The notes under the pieces: generated by a model
What the model saw: only the letters and a program-made list of their open reading frames with translations
Told to the model about the DNA's origin: nothing
Database searches by the model: none
Position numbers and translations under genes: made by a program
Shown here: in pieces, positions 34,200 through 45,454 of the stretch
How the letters are laid out: each line of letters starts with the position of its first letter
How positions within the stretch are numbered: the stretch's first letter is position 1
From: Ascaphus truei
Taxonomy: Eukaryota > Chordata > Amphibia > Anura > Ascaphidae
Length of the DNA stretch: 64,000 nucleotides
Direction: 5' to 3'
Assembly: GCA_036426205.1 (NCBI GenBank)
Contig: CM071579.1
Coordinates: 14,868,029-14,932,028, forward strand

Positions 34200-35866
34200 A
34201 AATCTGTTTTGCTTTATTTCTTAATAATGTATCTACGCATAAAAATCATACCGTTTCACATCATTTGCATGCACCTTTCACCCAATTTCCAGCAATAACG
34301 GACAGAAACTTACATTTAAAAATGTCACATACTCAGGAAGAGGAAATAGTGCTCTCTCCTCTCCCTCTCTCCAGCAAAAACCCTACATTTTCCAGCCCAG
34401 GAGGATTAAAGTGGGAAAGTTAATCCTTCCGGGCCAGCGAGTCTGATAGGGCACGCAGATGGACAGAAGCAATCTCTCCCTAAGCAACTCAGAAGGTGAG
34501 AAGCAGTCAGTCCATTCTGTCCAGTCTGTCCTGCACCCTGGTGAAGTGGCTGCCCGAATATGGTCTTCTAGTCCTCCCCGAATATGGTCTTCTAGTCCTC
34601 CCTTTGTAATGTAGAAAGTGATATGTGTGCTTCTACATCAATGGGTAGGAAAGACTGGACGGATACAAAACAAATACATGTACAGTACAATATTAAAATT
34701 AATTACTTATCCCCTTCATTTTCTTAGTGGCTAATTGCTAAGGTAATGAAGTAGTTAACCCCTCCTGCCACCCCCCCAGGGCAAGTACCTCCTCCATCCA
34801 CCCCAATAAACCTAGTGCCCCACCCCCCCCTCCTTCTAGACTAATGTCCAATGTCCCTATCAGTGAAATGTGGCTAATAGGAATTTGGGTGATTAACAAA
34901 AATTAAACACATGTATTAAAAAATCAGCATTACATTAAACATACAGTTAAGTACCCCCTTCACCCACTAACCCCAATAATGGGCAATAGTCCTACTATCC
35001 AAATCTGGCTAATAGCACATTTTCCCATTCAAAGGCATACCAAATATACATTACATTACATATACATTAAAATAAATAAAAACATACAGTAATAAAAATG
35101 AAGCCATTAAATCCAATGATTGCCACTGTGGCTACCTAAGCTCTGAACTGGACTAGATAGCGATATTAGCAATCAATGTAGACCCTAAATAAATTGATTA
35201 CTTACCCCTGCTTGGATGAGGGTCATCTTCCTCATCATCAGGGACTTCAACACATACATGCAATAAATGGCTAATGCCAACCATAAAAAATATATACAAA
35301 ATACAATTCCTGCCCAATGGCCAATAAAAATAAATATACAAAATGAATGCAAAATAATGCAATACGGGCTTAATGTGAGATGCAAAAATAGCTGGTTTTG
35401 TCCAGAAGCATATTGTTTTGCAATTTGAAGTTTATGAAATAGTTGTAAAAGGTGTGTTGCATGCCGAGTTCTTTCACTACTGAAATATATATTGCTATGA
35501 GAAAATGCACCTCTAAGTGTAATCTATTGGGGATACACATGATTGCATATAATTTCTCTTGCAGCTGCTTCTGCATAGAACAGTTATGAATATAATGAAG
35601 AGGCGGGCCATTAGTATATTTAATTTATCATGACTAAGAGTTAATGAACCTTTAAATCCACAAGAGCGTGCACATTCAGTAATCTGAGGCCCGGATACAT
35701 CAAGCTCCATTAAAGTGGAGTTAAAATCACGTCTGGTAAAAAAAAAGAAGAAAACTGCATTGAAAAAACCCACCACATAAATACTAAAATAAGAAATACA
35801 ATGTTTTAATTGTTCCCGTCGAGAGAGAGCCTAGGTAATCACATTGACAATCAATGGTTTATGTTT
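34200..35866. other. AT-rich sequence with relics of the CCCTTCATT repeat family
   Basis: 34,690-35,010 shares phrases with 22,690-23,000 (AGTACCCCCTTCACCCA, CCCCAATAA, TAATGAAG). A 24-bp unit CCCGAATATGGTCTTCTAG is duplicated at 34,553 and 34,577. No gene is recognised. Confidence 0.4.
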
Positions 35867-35917
35867 AAGATGTATTATTTTTTTTTTTTTTTTTTTTTTT
35901 TTTTCAACTTTCAATTT

Positions 35918-35923
35918 TTTATT
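35918..35923 (-). terminator. L1 poly(A) signal
   Basis: AATAAA on the minus strand lies 13 bases before the A tail (T run ending at 35,904 on plus). Confidence 0.8.
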
Positions 35924-36415
35924 GAAGAAAAGTACAATACAACCAATTTTCTCACAGCCCGTTGTACATTCCATTTTGTCAAACCACATATAATGACCAC
36001 ATTTAGATTGAACTACTTAAGACAATACAAACAAGACCAGACTGACGTGACATGAAGACAGGGATAGAGGGGGGGAGGGAGGAGGTGGTGGTGGGGGGGA
36101 GGTGGTCTAGTCCAGGTCTGGAGCGGATGTGGAGGCTTGTTGTCTGCTGATTTCTCGGCCCTCGACGAATTTTAGTTTGACTAGCTTTACGTAGGTTCTT
36201 TATCTTTCTCACTCCCAGTCTCCTTGGGATAGGCTAACGGGATGTCCGTTGGCTGGCGTCACTATGTTTTTGTCTAATCTGTCCTTAAAGGAGAAAGCAG
36301 TTGGTTTAGTTAATGCAGGATTGAGGAGGCGGGTCCACTCCTGGGATTTTTTCTTGGGATAAACCATGGGTCCCAAACTTTTAGAAAATTTGTGCCGGAG
36401 TCATTAACTAAATCG

Positions 36416-37632
36416 TTAATTGTTCCATCCGGCAACATGCCAAATTCTGTTTCTGATCTTAGGGATAATGGGGTTGTCTCTGCTGTTTCCATAATGCTGC
36501 GATCTCACATCTGTGGCAGTGGCAAAATGCGCGATCAATTTATGCGACGATATTTGAAAGACCCTTGTCCGTCTGCCCAGGAGGAACAGCCACGGGTCCA
36601 GGGGATCTCCAAATCGAGATCGCTGAATCCAATCTCTGATTTGTTCCAAATAGGGCCACTTTAATGCAAGACCACAGCATATTCGGAGATCTGCTGCCTC
36701 TCCGCACTGTTGGGAGAGAGGGAGGAGATAGCCTTTTACAAAATTTCGCTAAGCGCGTCGGAGTGTAATACCACCTCATTAGGACTTTATATGCGTTCTC
36801 TTTAGTGTGGTGCAGATTGAGTTTTGCCGCCGCCTGAATAATTCTGTCCCAGTCGTTGTCCTCTAAAGTCTCTCCTAGGTCATATTTCCCACGTCTCATG
36901 TAACTCAGTCTTTGTCATTGGGCGACTTCTGGCAAATACTTCCACTGTACATCTAGAAGTGGAGTCCCCTAGTGTCCGTATCTCTAGAACACAGCTGCTC
37001 AAAATTGTTGTGTGCCGGTCGTATTGGCGTTTTGTGTGAAATCCCTGATTAAGGTACCTAAAAATTCGCTGTGGGATATTCTTAGAGGATTAATTTGTTC
37101 AAATGTTGTTATGGTCGTATGCCCTCAGATCCTTTAGGCGGGAGATTCCCTTCTGAGTCCAAATTAGGAAATTTTTACTATTCAGGCCACGGAGCGAAGT
37201 CTGTGTTGCCCACATTGGTGTCATTAATGCGCTTTGGTTGTCAGGTACATTTAAACTTGTGGCCTCCCAAACCTTAACGAATTGACCATGGTCTGTAGCG
37301 GCTTGTTCATCTTGCGTACCTTTCCGGGCAGCCAGATTAAATTCGGATTTCAATTGGTGGCACAACATCTCTTTCCAACTCGACCCATCTCCGTAGGGTT
37401 GGGTCTGTGTGCCATTGGAAAATCTGCCCTAATGGGATGCTTTGTAGTAGGCCTGCAAGCAAGGCACCGCTAACCCTCGCGTAGTGGGGGCGTTTTAAAT
37501 ACCTTTAGTAATCGTGGTTTTTTCCCATTCCAAATAAATTTCATAATTTTTGACGTAGGAGAGGATGTCGCCCTGTACCAATGGGATAGGGAGACTCTGG
37601 AAAAGATATAGATCTTGGGAGGAGATTCATTT
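36416..37632 (-). pseudogene. frameshifted C-terminal third of L1 ORF2
   Basis: Family-like segments continue in changing frames: SPTSKIMKFIWNGKKPRLLK (about 37,500-37,550), LREGLAVPCLQAYYKA, FLIWTQKGISRLKDL (about 37,120-37,180), LHHTKENAYKVLMRWYYTP (about 36,760-36,820) and MLWSCIKVALFGT. These match the thumb and Cys-rich C-terminal region of L1 ORF2. At least three frame changes plus stops separate them. Confidence 0.85.
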
Positions 37633-40077
37633 TCAGCTATGTATCCTCCCAATCCAAGAGATATTTCCCCTCATCCAGGTTCGGGATCCTCCCCAGTGTC
37701 TTTGATGATTGGGGAAAATTGCTTTATACAAAGTTTTATATTCCCTTGTGAGATACACCCCTAAATATTTGATCGCAGAGGGTTGCCATTTAAACTGAAA
37801 ATTGAGGTCAATCAGTTTTTCAACTTCTTTTGGTAAATTAATATTGAGGGCTTCTGATTTAGACTGATTGATCTTAAATCCCGAAATGTGGTTAAATTTG
37901 CCCAGAATGTTGAATATATTTGGGAGAGATGTGAGAGGTTTGGTTATTGTGAGAATGACATCGTCCGCATATAGCGCGGCTTTGTGCATTTGGTCTCCTA
38001 ATGGGATCCCCGAGATATCTGGGTTAAGTCTGATGTGTGCCGCCAAAGGCTCTATGCATAAGGCGAACAGTAACGGCGACAGCGGGCATCCTTGGCGTGT
38101 TCCGCTTTTGATTTCAAACTGTTCTGAGGGGAAGCCTTGATATCTCACTCTTGCTGTTGGGTTTTTATACAGTGCCAGGATGGCCTGCAGGAGGCGTCCC
38201 TCGAAGCCAAATGCTCTCAACGTTTCCGAAAGGTAGGGCCAATCTATTCTATCGAAGGCTTTCTCAGCGTCCAGACTTAACACCATGGATTGTATTTTTT
38301 CTTTTTGAGCCAGATCAATCAAGTCTATAATTCTCCTGGTGTTATCTGCCGCTTGTCTACCTCCGATAAACCCTACTTGATCCGTATGTATCAACCCGGG
38401 AAGGACGCTACCCACCCTGTTGGCTATGAGTTTAGAGTATATTTTAAGGTCCGAGTTAATCAGTGAAATGGGCCGGTAGCTCTTGCAGTCTGCCGGGTCC
38501 TTTCCGGGTTTGTGGATCACTGAGATTGAGGCTTGGAGCATTTGTGCTGGGAATGAGGCCCCTGCTAAGATTTCGTTAAATAATTTCAACATGTGGGGGG
38601 CAAGAAGTTTTAAGTATTTCTTATAATATAAGTTTGAAAAGCCATCTGGCCCTGGGGCTTTAGCCGGTTTTAGCGCTTTAATGACCCCAGAGAGTTCCTC
38701 CATCGTGAAATCCGACTGGAGTGCTTCCCTTTCACATCTCTTCAGGATGGGTAAATGTGCCTCTTTTAGGAAGGACCGTAAGTCTTCCTTTGTTTTTGAG
38801 TTATGGGTTACCTTATCTCCATTGTATAGTACTTCATAATACTTTTTAAATTCCCCTGCAATGTTCGCTGGGATGGAGGTAAGGTCCCCACCTTGGTTTC
38901 GAATCGCGTGAATGTGATAGTTTGGAAGCTTATTTTTTAGCTTGTTGGCAAGTAGTGTGTCAGGCTTGTTGGCCTTTTCAAAAAATTTCCGCTTGGACCA
39001 TGTCAATTCCTTTTCAGCCTGGGCGGAGAGGAGGAGGTTAAGACTCGTTTTTGTGGATAGTATTTGAGTCAGCGTGTGGGCATTTTTGTTCTTTTTGTGT
39101 AGGGAGGAGAGTTCCGCTAACTTTTCCTCTAACTTAGAGATTTTTCCCTCCCGCTCTCTTTTCCGTTTAGCGGCCAGATTCATTATGACCCCCCTGAGGG
39201 TAGCCTTATGGTCCTCCCACAGCGTGGAATGTGTCGCAACACTCCCCTCGTTTTCTTTGAAGTATTGTGTAATCTTTTCCCCGATTTCTAGCTGTAGGGC
39301 TGGGATTTTCAGCAGAATTTCGTTTAGTTTCCAGTTCGCTCTAGGTCTGTCTAGTGGTATTAATGTGCATCGCAGCTCAATAGATGCATGGTCGGACCAT
39401 GAAATATCATGGATCTCAGTGTGAGAGACCCCAGGGACCATTCTATTTGATACAAGGAAGTAATCTATCCTACTATATGTGTCATGTGGGTGTGAGTAGA
39501 AGGTGTATTCTTTCTGTCTCTGGTGTTGTTCCCTCCAGATGTCGAGTAGCTGGCAGTCGCGTAGGCCTTGTTTAATTGTTAGTAAGTCGGATCTGTGTGT
39601 AATGTTAGTGGATGTGCATCTGTCAAGGTCCTCTCGTAGCGCCCTGTTCAGGTCCCCGGCGACAATGATATTGCCTCTGGCCACTCTACTAAGTTTTCCA
39701 AAGAAGGTAGAGAAAAAGCCTGGGGCTGTCTCGTTAGGGGCATATATTGTTGCTAAAGTAATTGGGAACCCTTGGATTGTCCCTCTAACTATGAGGAATC
39801 TTCCTTCTGTATCTTTGAAGGACCTATCAAGTACGAATGGTATTCTTCTATGAATTAGTATGGCCACCCCCTTTTTTTTCACTTTTGCGGAAGACAAAAA
39901 GTGTGTCGGGTAGTCCCTATCTAAAAATTTGGGGTAGTTACCTTGGGAGAAGTGTGTTTCTTGCAGAAATAGGATTTCTGCTCCTTTGCGTTTATAATCC
40001 CGGAAGGCGATACGTCGCTTGGCCGGGCTGTTAAACCCCTTAATGTTATGTGATACAAGCCTGAGTTCCTTACTCAT
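37633..40077 (-). CDS. L1 ORF2 protein, endonuclease and reverse transcriptase (C-terminally broken)
   Basis: The open frame is 814 codons; L1 ORF2 proteins are usually about 1,200-1,300. The N-terminal APE-like endonuclease (1-235) shows N11 in SHNIKGFN, E40 in LFLQE, GDLN at 141-144, D205 in SRIDYF and SDH at 228-230. The reverse transcriptase spans about 450-760: PAKAPGPDGF, YRPISLINSD, the catalytic aspartate D603 in LSLDAEKAFDRIDW, GTRQGCPLSP, and Y-A-D-D at 703-706. It nicks target DNA and primes reverse transcription there. The frame ends in RGNISWIGRIHS and then shifts; the rest is in fragments at 36,416-37,632. Confidence 0.93.
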   Translation of the reverse strand: MSKELRLVSHNIKGFNSPAKRRIAFRDYKRKGAEILFLQETHFSQGNYPKFLDRDYPTHFLSSAKVKKKGVAILIHRRIPFVLDRSFKDTEGRFLIVRGTIQGFPITLATIYAPNETAPGFFSTFFGKLSRVARGNIIVAGDLNRALREDLDRCTSTNITHRSDLLTIKQGLRDCQLLDIWREQHQRQKEYTFYSHPHDTYSRIDYFLVSNRMVPGVSHTEIHDISWSDHASIELRCTLIPLDRPRANWKLNEILLKIPALQLEIGEKITQYFKENEGSVATHSTLWEDHKATLRGVIMNLAAKRKREREGKISKLEEKLAELSSLHKKNKNAHTLTQILSTKTSLNLLLSAQAEKELTWSKRKFFEKANKPDTLLANKLKNKLPNYHIHAIRNQGGDLTSIPANIAGEFKKYYEVLYNGDKVTHNSKTKEDLRSFLKEAHLPILKRCEREALQSDFTMEELSGVIKALKPAKAPGPDGFSNLYYKKYLKLLAPHMLKLFNEILAGASFPAQMLQASISVIHKPGKDPADCKSYRPISLINSDLKIYSKLIANRVGSVLPGLIHTDQVGFIGGRQAADNTRRIIDLIDLAQKEKIQSMVLSLDAEKAFDRIDWPYLSETLRAFGFEGRLLQAILALYKNPTARVRYQGFPSEQFEIKSGTRQGCPLSPLLFALCIEPLAAHIRLNPDISGIPLGDQMHKAALYADDVILTITKPLTSLPNIFNILGKFNHISGFKINQSKSEALNINLPKEVEKLIDLNFQFKWQPSAIKYLGVYLTREYKTLYKAIFPNHQRHWGGSRTWMRGNISWIGRIHS

Positions 40078-41777
40078 TTGCGATTATATGAAGACTGTGT
40101 TGCTGAGTTCTGCTCCGAGTAGAAGTCCCTGGACCGGATTTCCGACTTTCTCTCCTTCTCGAGTTGTGATGACTCAGTACGCCACCTACAGGGAAACACA
40201 AAGGGGAGCACACAAAAGGGAACACGTGGGGGGACACATAAACATTTAAACAAGACAACAAACAGTAACATTCTCGTCGTCTCGGCACCGCCGCATCCTT
40301 GACGAGATCATCGCCCTTGGGAAACTGGGTTCCTCTCCAAATGTCCGGAGGAAACGTGGGATGAGGTTTATTCACCCCCCGCGCCCAGTCCCCGAGGACT
40401 TCACTAGGGTCCAGGAGGTCCTCCTTCTTCCCCCCTAGTGCCTGGCTCATGCGGAGTTTAGAAGCAGGTCACTCTCTCTCCCTTTCCTGCCTCGTTCTCC
40501 CTAAACTCGGATTAATGAAACCTATCCTCCATTCTGTATAACTAGCATCCGCCCTGGCTTTGTACACCCCTTTAGTATGTCCAATTGTGCCCTCTGCGTC
40601 TTGTCCTCAACAGCCTGCGAATCTTTATGATTACCTACGTTTCTTTGCTCCTTCTTTTTGCTCTCAATCTTCCCTCTTGGCCCCTGCTGTCAATCTAAAC
40701 CGTATATCTTCTTACTACTCGCTTTCTTGTTCCTCTCCCTCCCCCTGTCTTCCTCACCCTTCTGATCCGACCCTATTTCACTTGCTACTTTGCTCCTCTC
40801 ATCTGACGTCACGTCCCCCTACCCTCTATTTCCAGTCACCACTCCTCCTGTCCCTCTTGCATCTTTCTATATCTTTCTGGTGTCCTCCTTGCTCATCTTC
40901 TCCTTTACCTTACTTGCTGGCTTCCCCTCATACTCCTCTTAATTTAAGTCTACTTCCCTACTCCTTCTTATGTACTTATCTCCTAAGATGTCTCCTTATC
41001 GCCTTATTTCCTTGCCTTCACTTGCTTTCCCCCTCTGTCCTAGCTCCCTCTTTACTACTTACCCTGCCCTTGCTCGCTCTCTAGGATCGCCGCTGTGGCG
41101 CTATCCTACCGCTTTTTCCTCTTCCCCGCCTCTTCTATCAGCGCAGTTTCGCTTCAGATTTCAAATTGCCCGCGGCGGGCCGGTGAGGTGGCCACTTTAG
41201 GCCTGCACGGGTCGATCGGCAGCTTCTGGCCAGCTTTGGGGTCCTTCTGCGGTCCTCAGCCTTTGGTGTTAGCGTCATCTGGCTGCACGAGTGAGGGCCC
41301 GTCTCATGCCCCCTCCAAGATGGCGTCTCACCTTCCGGTCCACCTCTGTGACGCGTATCCGGGGGCGGCCATTTTGGAAGTCGTCTTCGATCAGTGCGGA
41401 GGTGCGCGCCTCTGCTCCTGTTTCCCGCTCACCACTCTCTTCCGGCTTCTGCGTTCCAGGATGGATTCCCGCCTTCTGGGTCTGCTTCGCCATCTTGTGT
41501 CTGGGGCCTCCATTATCTGCCAGGTAGGCCGCATTTTGTTTTTTGTTTTCCCCAACAGGAGTTATAGTGCGTTGCGGCTGCCTGGACACCGGACCGCCGT
41601 TGATGGAGTGTCGGGGATTTCCATTCTTTCCCTCAGGGGTGCGTTACTTTTTCTCTTCTTTTCTTGGGTGGTGTAATCAACGTAAGCCAAGTAGACCGTA
41701 ACTCAAACATCTTAGGTGATGGAACTTCACCAACTTTGAACATTAAACTGAATCTGTTTATTACTTTTCTGGGACCA
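40078..41777 (-). other. 1.7-kb spacer between L1 ORF1 and ORF2
   Basis: The spacer is far longer than the few tens of bases in mammalian L1. Near ORF2 (about 40,560-41,080) it is strongly purine-rich on the element's sense strand; near ORF1 (about 41,090-41,640) it is CpG-rich. It includes AAGATGGCG on the plus strand (41,319-41,327) and CCAAAATGGCCGCC on the minus strand, both YY1-like. A 104-codon frame (41,589-41,275) is basic/acidic but unrecognised. It could be an internal promoter or the residue of a composite element. Confidence 0.5.
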
Positions 41778-42737
41778 TTATGTTGATACTGCACCCCTCT
41801 GCTCTCTCGGGGATCTAGCTTGTTGGTCCCATATCGGTTCTGGGAGGGCATTGTTGGGGGCGTCCGCTGCCGGGGCCTCCCCTAGGCCTAGCTTGTGGAG
41901 GAAGGCTGGCCCCTCGTCCGGTCCTCGCAGGGTGCTCGTCTTGCCGCCTCTTGTTACTTGGAGGCCAAAGGGGTAGATCCATCTGTATCTCACCCCCTTA
42001 TCTCTTAGGGCCCTTGTGAACGGTAGCAGGGCTCTACGGCGGGCAAGTGTCTCTGGGGATAGATCCTGGTAGACAGACATACGCACGTCCTCAAATTCAA
42101 CGATCGGCAGGGGTCTTGTTTTGTGCAGCACTGCTTCCTTTGAGCGGTAATAATGCATTCTGAGCACAATGTCCCTTGGCTGCTCGTGCATTAGAGGCTT
42201 CGATCTCAGGGCTCTGTGGCACCTGTCGAGGGCTAAGAGTTCTTTAGGGGTGTCAGGCATCAGAGACTCCAGCCATTTCATGATGAATTCCTCACAGTCC
42301 AGGATTGTTTCAGGGACCCCCCTCACCCGAAGGTTATTCCGTCTGTCCCTGTTTTCTGCATCCTCCTGGCGGTCCCGCAGTTCGTTTATTTGCTCCTGGA
42401 GATTGCTGTATTTGCAGTCCTGTTTCTTTATGGATCTGATTGTCTGGTCCATTTTCGTTTCTAGGACATTCGTCCTCTCCCCCAGCCCGGTAACCTCTCT
42501 CTTAATGTCCTTAAGCTCGGCTTGTAGCAGTGCTTTAAGGTTGTCATATAATTTGTCCAGGTCGCCTTGTCTCAACGGCCTCGGTGCAGGGTTATCCGCT
42601 CCTTCTCCTTCTGGCTCCGTTTCCGAGCCGGCGTTTGAATGTGGCGCCATTTCTCCTCCTGCACCGCCGGGTCCCGCGCGGCTAAAGTATTCTGGCAGCA
42701 CCTTTTTTTTGCTTGTTTTGGGGTTTTTTCGAGACAT
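41778..42737 (-). CDS. L1 ORF1 protein (RNA-binding nucleic-acid chaperone)
   Basis: The 319-residue product has L1 ORF1p layout. Residues 1-58 are a basic then acidic disordered tail. About 60-130 form a heptad-rich coiled coil (LDKLYDNLKALLQAELKDI...NLQEQINELRDR) for trimerisation. From about 134 an RRM begins with RRNNLRVRGVPE and continues to DRCHRAL (171-177). The C-terminal domain includes RDIVLRMHYYRSKEAVL (188-204) and YQDLSPETLARRRALLPF. In this family the protein coats its own RNA to form the retrotransposition particle. The start is the first ATG after a 151-bp leader. The frame is complete, with no stop or frameshift. It precedes ORF2 in the same orientation. Confidence 0.92.
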   Translation of the reverse strand: MSRKNPKTSKKKVLPEYFSRAGPGGAGGEMAPHSNAGSETEPEGEGADNPAPRPLRQGDLDKLYDNLKALLQAELKDIKREVTGLGERTNVLETKMDQTIRSIKKQDCKYSNLQEQINELRDRQEDAENRDRRNNLRVRGVPETILDCEEFIMKWLESLMPDTPKELLALDRCHRALRSKPLMHEQPRDIVLRMHYYRSKEAVLHKTRPLPIVEFEDVRMSVYQDLSPETLARRRALLPFTRALRDKGVRYRWIYPFGLQVTRGGKTSTLRGPDEGPAFLHKLGLGEAPAADAPNNALPEPIWDQQARSPREQRGAVST

Positions 42738-42888
42738 TGCGGGGTACAGTGGGGCTTTATATGTCCTCTGATGTGTTGTGTGGGCAATTTTAATGAGTTT
42801 CGGTAGGTTTCAGCTATCAATATCTTCTAGCGAGGCACGGAGCACTTATCTTAAGCAGCCATGCTCCTTGCCGTCGCGCATGCGCCTC
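42738..42888 (-). promoter_or_regulatory. short L1 5' UTR with terminal NRF1-type site
   Basis: The leader is only 151 bp. GCGCATGCGC (42,876-42,885) starts three bases inside the 5' end of the element. NRF1-type palindromes are known activators of TATA-less promoters; a role here is inferred from position. Confidence 0.5.
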
Positions 42889-43087
42889 AAGATGTATTAT
42901 TTTAATTACTTGTTGGTGTATTGGGGGGGGGGGTTTAATACAGGTTTTTATTTTATTTGGAATGGGCAAATGTCCTACTAGGCACATTTATCTGTAACTA
43001 TTGCCCAGAAGTCATGAGGAGGTTAGGTTTGCTAGGAAGGGAGGGTTTTGTAGCGAATATGTACTGTAATGTATATAAAGGCTTTGA

Positions 43088-43515
43088 GCATATTACCACC
43101 ATCTTACACGATCTGCACTAGCTTCCAGTGATCTTCTGCATTCGGCAAGTTGGCCGTTATGGCCGTCCAAAGCTTACAAGGCCAGGGTCCTGTCTATCTG
43201 ATGTCTCTTTTGATGCCTCGGAGGTCTACTGGTTGTGATCTCAGGTCCTCAGGGGGCAGCTAACTCTGTGCCATGGGTGCTGCACCCTTCGCTGGGTGGG
43301 TGGGCTTTCTTGTGTCCAGCTACCACTAGAGATCAGGTTCATATCGACTTGACCACTGTTTTGGGCTTGTAAGTGTGTAAGACTCATTTTTTCCTTCTGG
43401 TTTTTGCTGTCTGGGTCCTGTCTCATTTTCTAGATATAATGTTAGTTGCTCTCAAATTGTAAATTATTGCGGTGCCCCCTTAGGTGGAGGCATGTCTACT
43501 TAAAAAATAAATGAT
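43088..43515 (+). pseudogene. L2-type LINE, ORF2 C-terminal remnant and 3' end
   Basis: The plus frame from 43,098 reads TTILHDLH*LPV, the degenerate form of the HWLPV block near the end of L2-clade ORF2. Later LSDV, then LPLEIRF and SFWFLL match the spacing of the final block. The 3' end is a TGATGATGA-type short repeat (43,509-43,522), typical of L2-clade tails. Several stops are present. Confidence 0.65.
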
Positions 43516-43519
43516 GATG

Positions 43520-44381
43520 ATAATGCTGTGATGATAAAAATTATGAAAGTAAGATTGTATCACTTATTTCAAGTTGGTTTAGCTTATCTTACCTATGGCC
43601 ATTATTTTTTCCATTATATACATAGAAAGATAAGGTTAGGTTTAGATAAGGTTTACGCTAGCCTGGAGTATGTGATAAAAAAGTGCAGTATTTCTGCTCA
43701 ATATTTTTAACGGACACGATAAAAAATATTGTATTTTTAGTGGTGCACATTGATGTATTGCACTATAATAAGAACACATGTTTGGGGCGATAATACTGAA
43801 TTGTTGGCATACGGTTTATCATGTATCCAGGCCTAAGTCTTAAATCATTATTTAAGTATTTTAAAGTGCATCTGTTATATTCCTCTGCTGTAAAGAATCC
43901 CCAAGTCCATCCATGGATCTTTTGTCTGGTGGAAGAGAAAAAGCATGGTACCTCCCTGGCCAATGTGTTTCAACTTCAGTCACTTGAATTTAAATGAGGC
44001 ATGGTTACAGAGGGGTTGAACCCTTGTTGCTGGCTAGTGTCTACCAGTTCACCAGCAGCAAAATAACATTCATCACTAAAGGCAAACATTGATTTGTAGA
44101 AGTGTACTATGTTATTTCAAACAATACAGTCTGGATATGACAGAAGTAAAACAACAATAATGTAAGTCTATTTGTATGTGTAGGAAAATGTAATTGGGAT
44201 CTAACATGAACATTCATTTTAATCCAAATGCAATATCCACATGCAGTATGTAAACTGCATAAATCAGTATCCCAATATATATATATATATTTTATTTTTA
44301 AGTGAAGTGGAAAACTTCTAAAAACTGGTTATAGACTGTGACCATCTCCCAGTAACTCATGAGATTGCCCACAGCAGACTG
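43520..44381. other. AT-rich sequence, nothing recognised
   Basis: Only a short TA run near 44,275-44,290 stands out. Confidence 0.4.
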
Positions 44382-44508
44382 TAATGGCCCATCGGATTAA
44401 CACAGGGGGGGTCCCTGTGTTTGAATGGAACTCCCTGCTCAGTAGGATTCACACAGCGTGTCCCATTCAAATGCAGGGCCCGCGCTGTGTTAATCCGTTG
44501 GGCCATTA
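44382..44508. mobile_element. 127-bp MITE with TA target site
   Basis: The ends are inverted copies over 24 bp with one mismatch (TAATGGCCCATCGGATTAAC left, TAATGGCCCAACGGATTAAC inverted right), and similarity continues to about 55 bp. TA flanks both sides. A relative of the inner segment lies near 760-800. Confidence 0.75.
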
Positions 44509-45180
44509 GTCTGGCTGCAGGAATCTTGCAGCGTTGGTTGGGTTTAAGTGCAGAATTCTCAAGGCAAGCGGTCTACAATCGGCAGTTGCTGCTGTATATT
44601 TCCCCTAAACCATAGTGTTACAAACATATTTTATATGTTTTAAATGGCCTGTAAACTGCCATTTTTGTTAGATGCTAAATTGTTTGAGTTATACATTTTG
44701 GCCCAGATCCACAAAGCTTTGTTAAGTCTCTTAACATCACGTTAAGCCTTAACATGCATTTTCAAAGGCTAATAACAATGTTATGCAATGTTTTCACCTG
44801 TAAAAAGCATTGAGGTAATTATAATGGCAGTTAGTGCTTATTGCGTGCAAATGATATGCAAATGACATAACATCACATATCACACAGGCCCTTAGACTTC
44901 TAAGTATTGATCTTATGGAAATATTGTAGGAGGTGTGGGGGTTTGACTCATATAAATATACTTAGAATTTTCATTAGCATATCACCCAGGGTCCCATAGG
45001 TGTGCTCCTTTATGAGCACGTGTCTCTCCATATGTTATTTGGAGAGAGGTTTGAGGGGATATGCATACAACTGGATACACCACTACTAGAGTGGTGCCCC
45101 TCCCACTGCAACTTATGACCATGCACTTTTACAATAGCAAACTCACAGCTTCTAGACTGCCACACCACAGATGGGTAAGT
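44509..45180. other. unassigned sequence
   Basis: No repeat structure or coding region is identified. Confidence 0.35.
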
Positions 45181-45254
45181 TTAGAAAATTAGTAAATTAA
45201 GACACAAAAAGAGAAGGCATAGAACAAGAATAAACCACAAATAAATCAATAAAC

Positions 45255-45362
45255 ATATAAATATATATATAATTATATTAATGTATGATATGTATATATA
45301 TGATATATATAGATATATATATATATATATATATATTAATATATAACACACACACACACAAA
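45255..45362. repeat. AT and CA microsatellites
   Basis: Imperfect (TA)n with TATG interruptions is followed by (CA)n (about 45,348-45,362). Confidence 0.85.
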
Positions 45363-45454
45363 CAGACAGAAAGTTAGTTTTCCACCAGATATCAGAATCC
45401 AAATAGTTGTAAGTCCCAAAGTCAACCAGGGAATAAGTGTCTCCAATTAAAGTC

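Larger units (their letters stand above)
35867..42903 (-). mobile_element. full-length L1-type LINE with 15-bp target site duplications
   Basis: The 7.0-kb insertion (35,881-42,888) lies between direct copies of AAGATGTATTATTTT at 35,867-35,881 and 42,889-42,903. On the minus strand the order is: 151-bp 5' UTR, ORF1 (42,737-41,778), a 1.7-kb spacer, ORF2 (from 40,077), 3' UTR with AATAAA (35,923-35,918) and an A tail of about 24 or more bases (T run 35,881-35,904). Perfect duplications and an intact ORF1 mean a fairly recent insertion. ORF2 loses its frame at about 37,640, so this copy is not autonomous as read, unless the frameshifts are sequence errors. Confidence 0.95.

Noticed and set aside
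33796..34201. Frames of 75-125 codons in the 364-bp elements (also 55,078-55,571)
   Set aside because: Frames are open on both strands because of CpG richness, and the two copies do not keep one frame through the variable parts.
40560..41084. 174-codon Ser/Leu/Pro-rich frame on the plus strand
   Set aside because: It is antisense to the purine-rich spacer of the L1.
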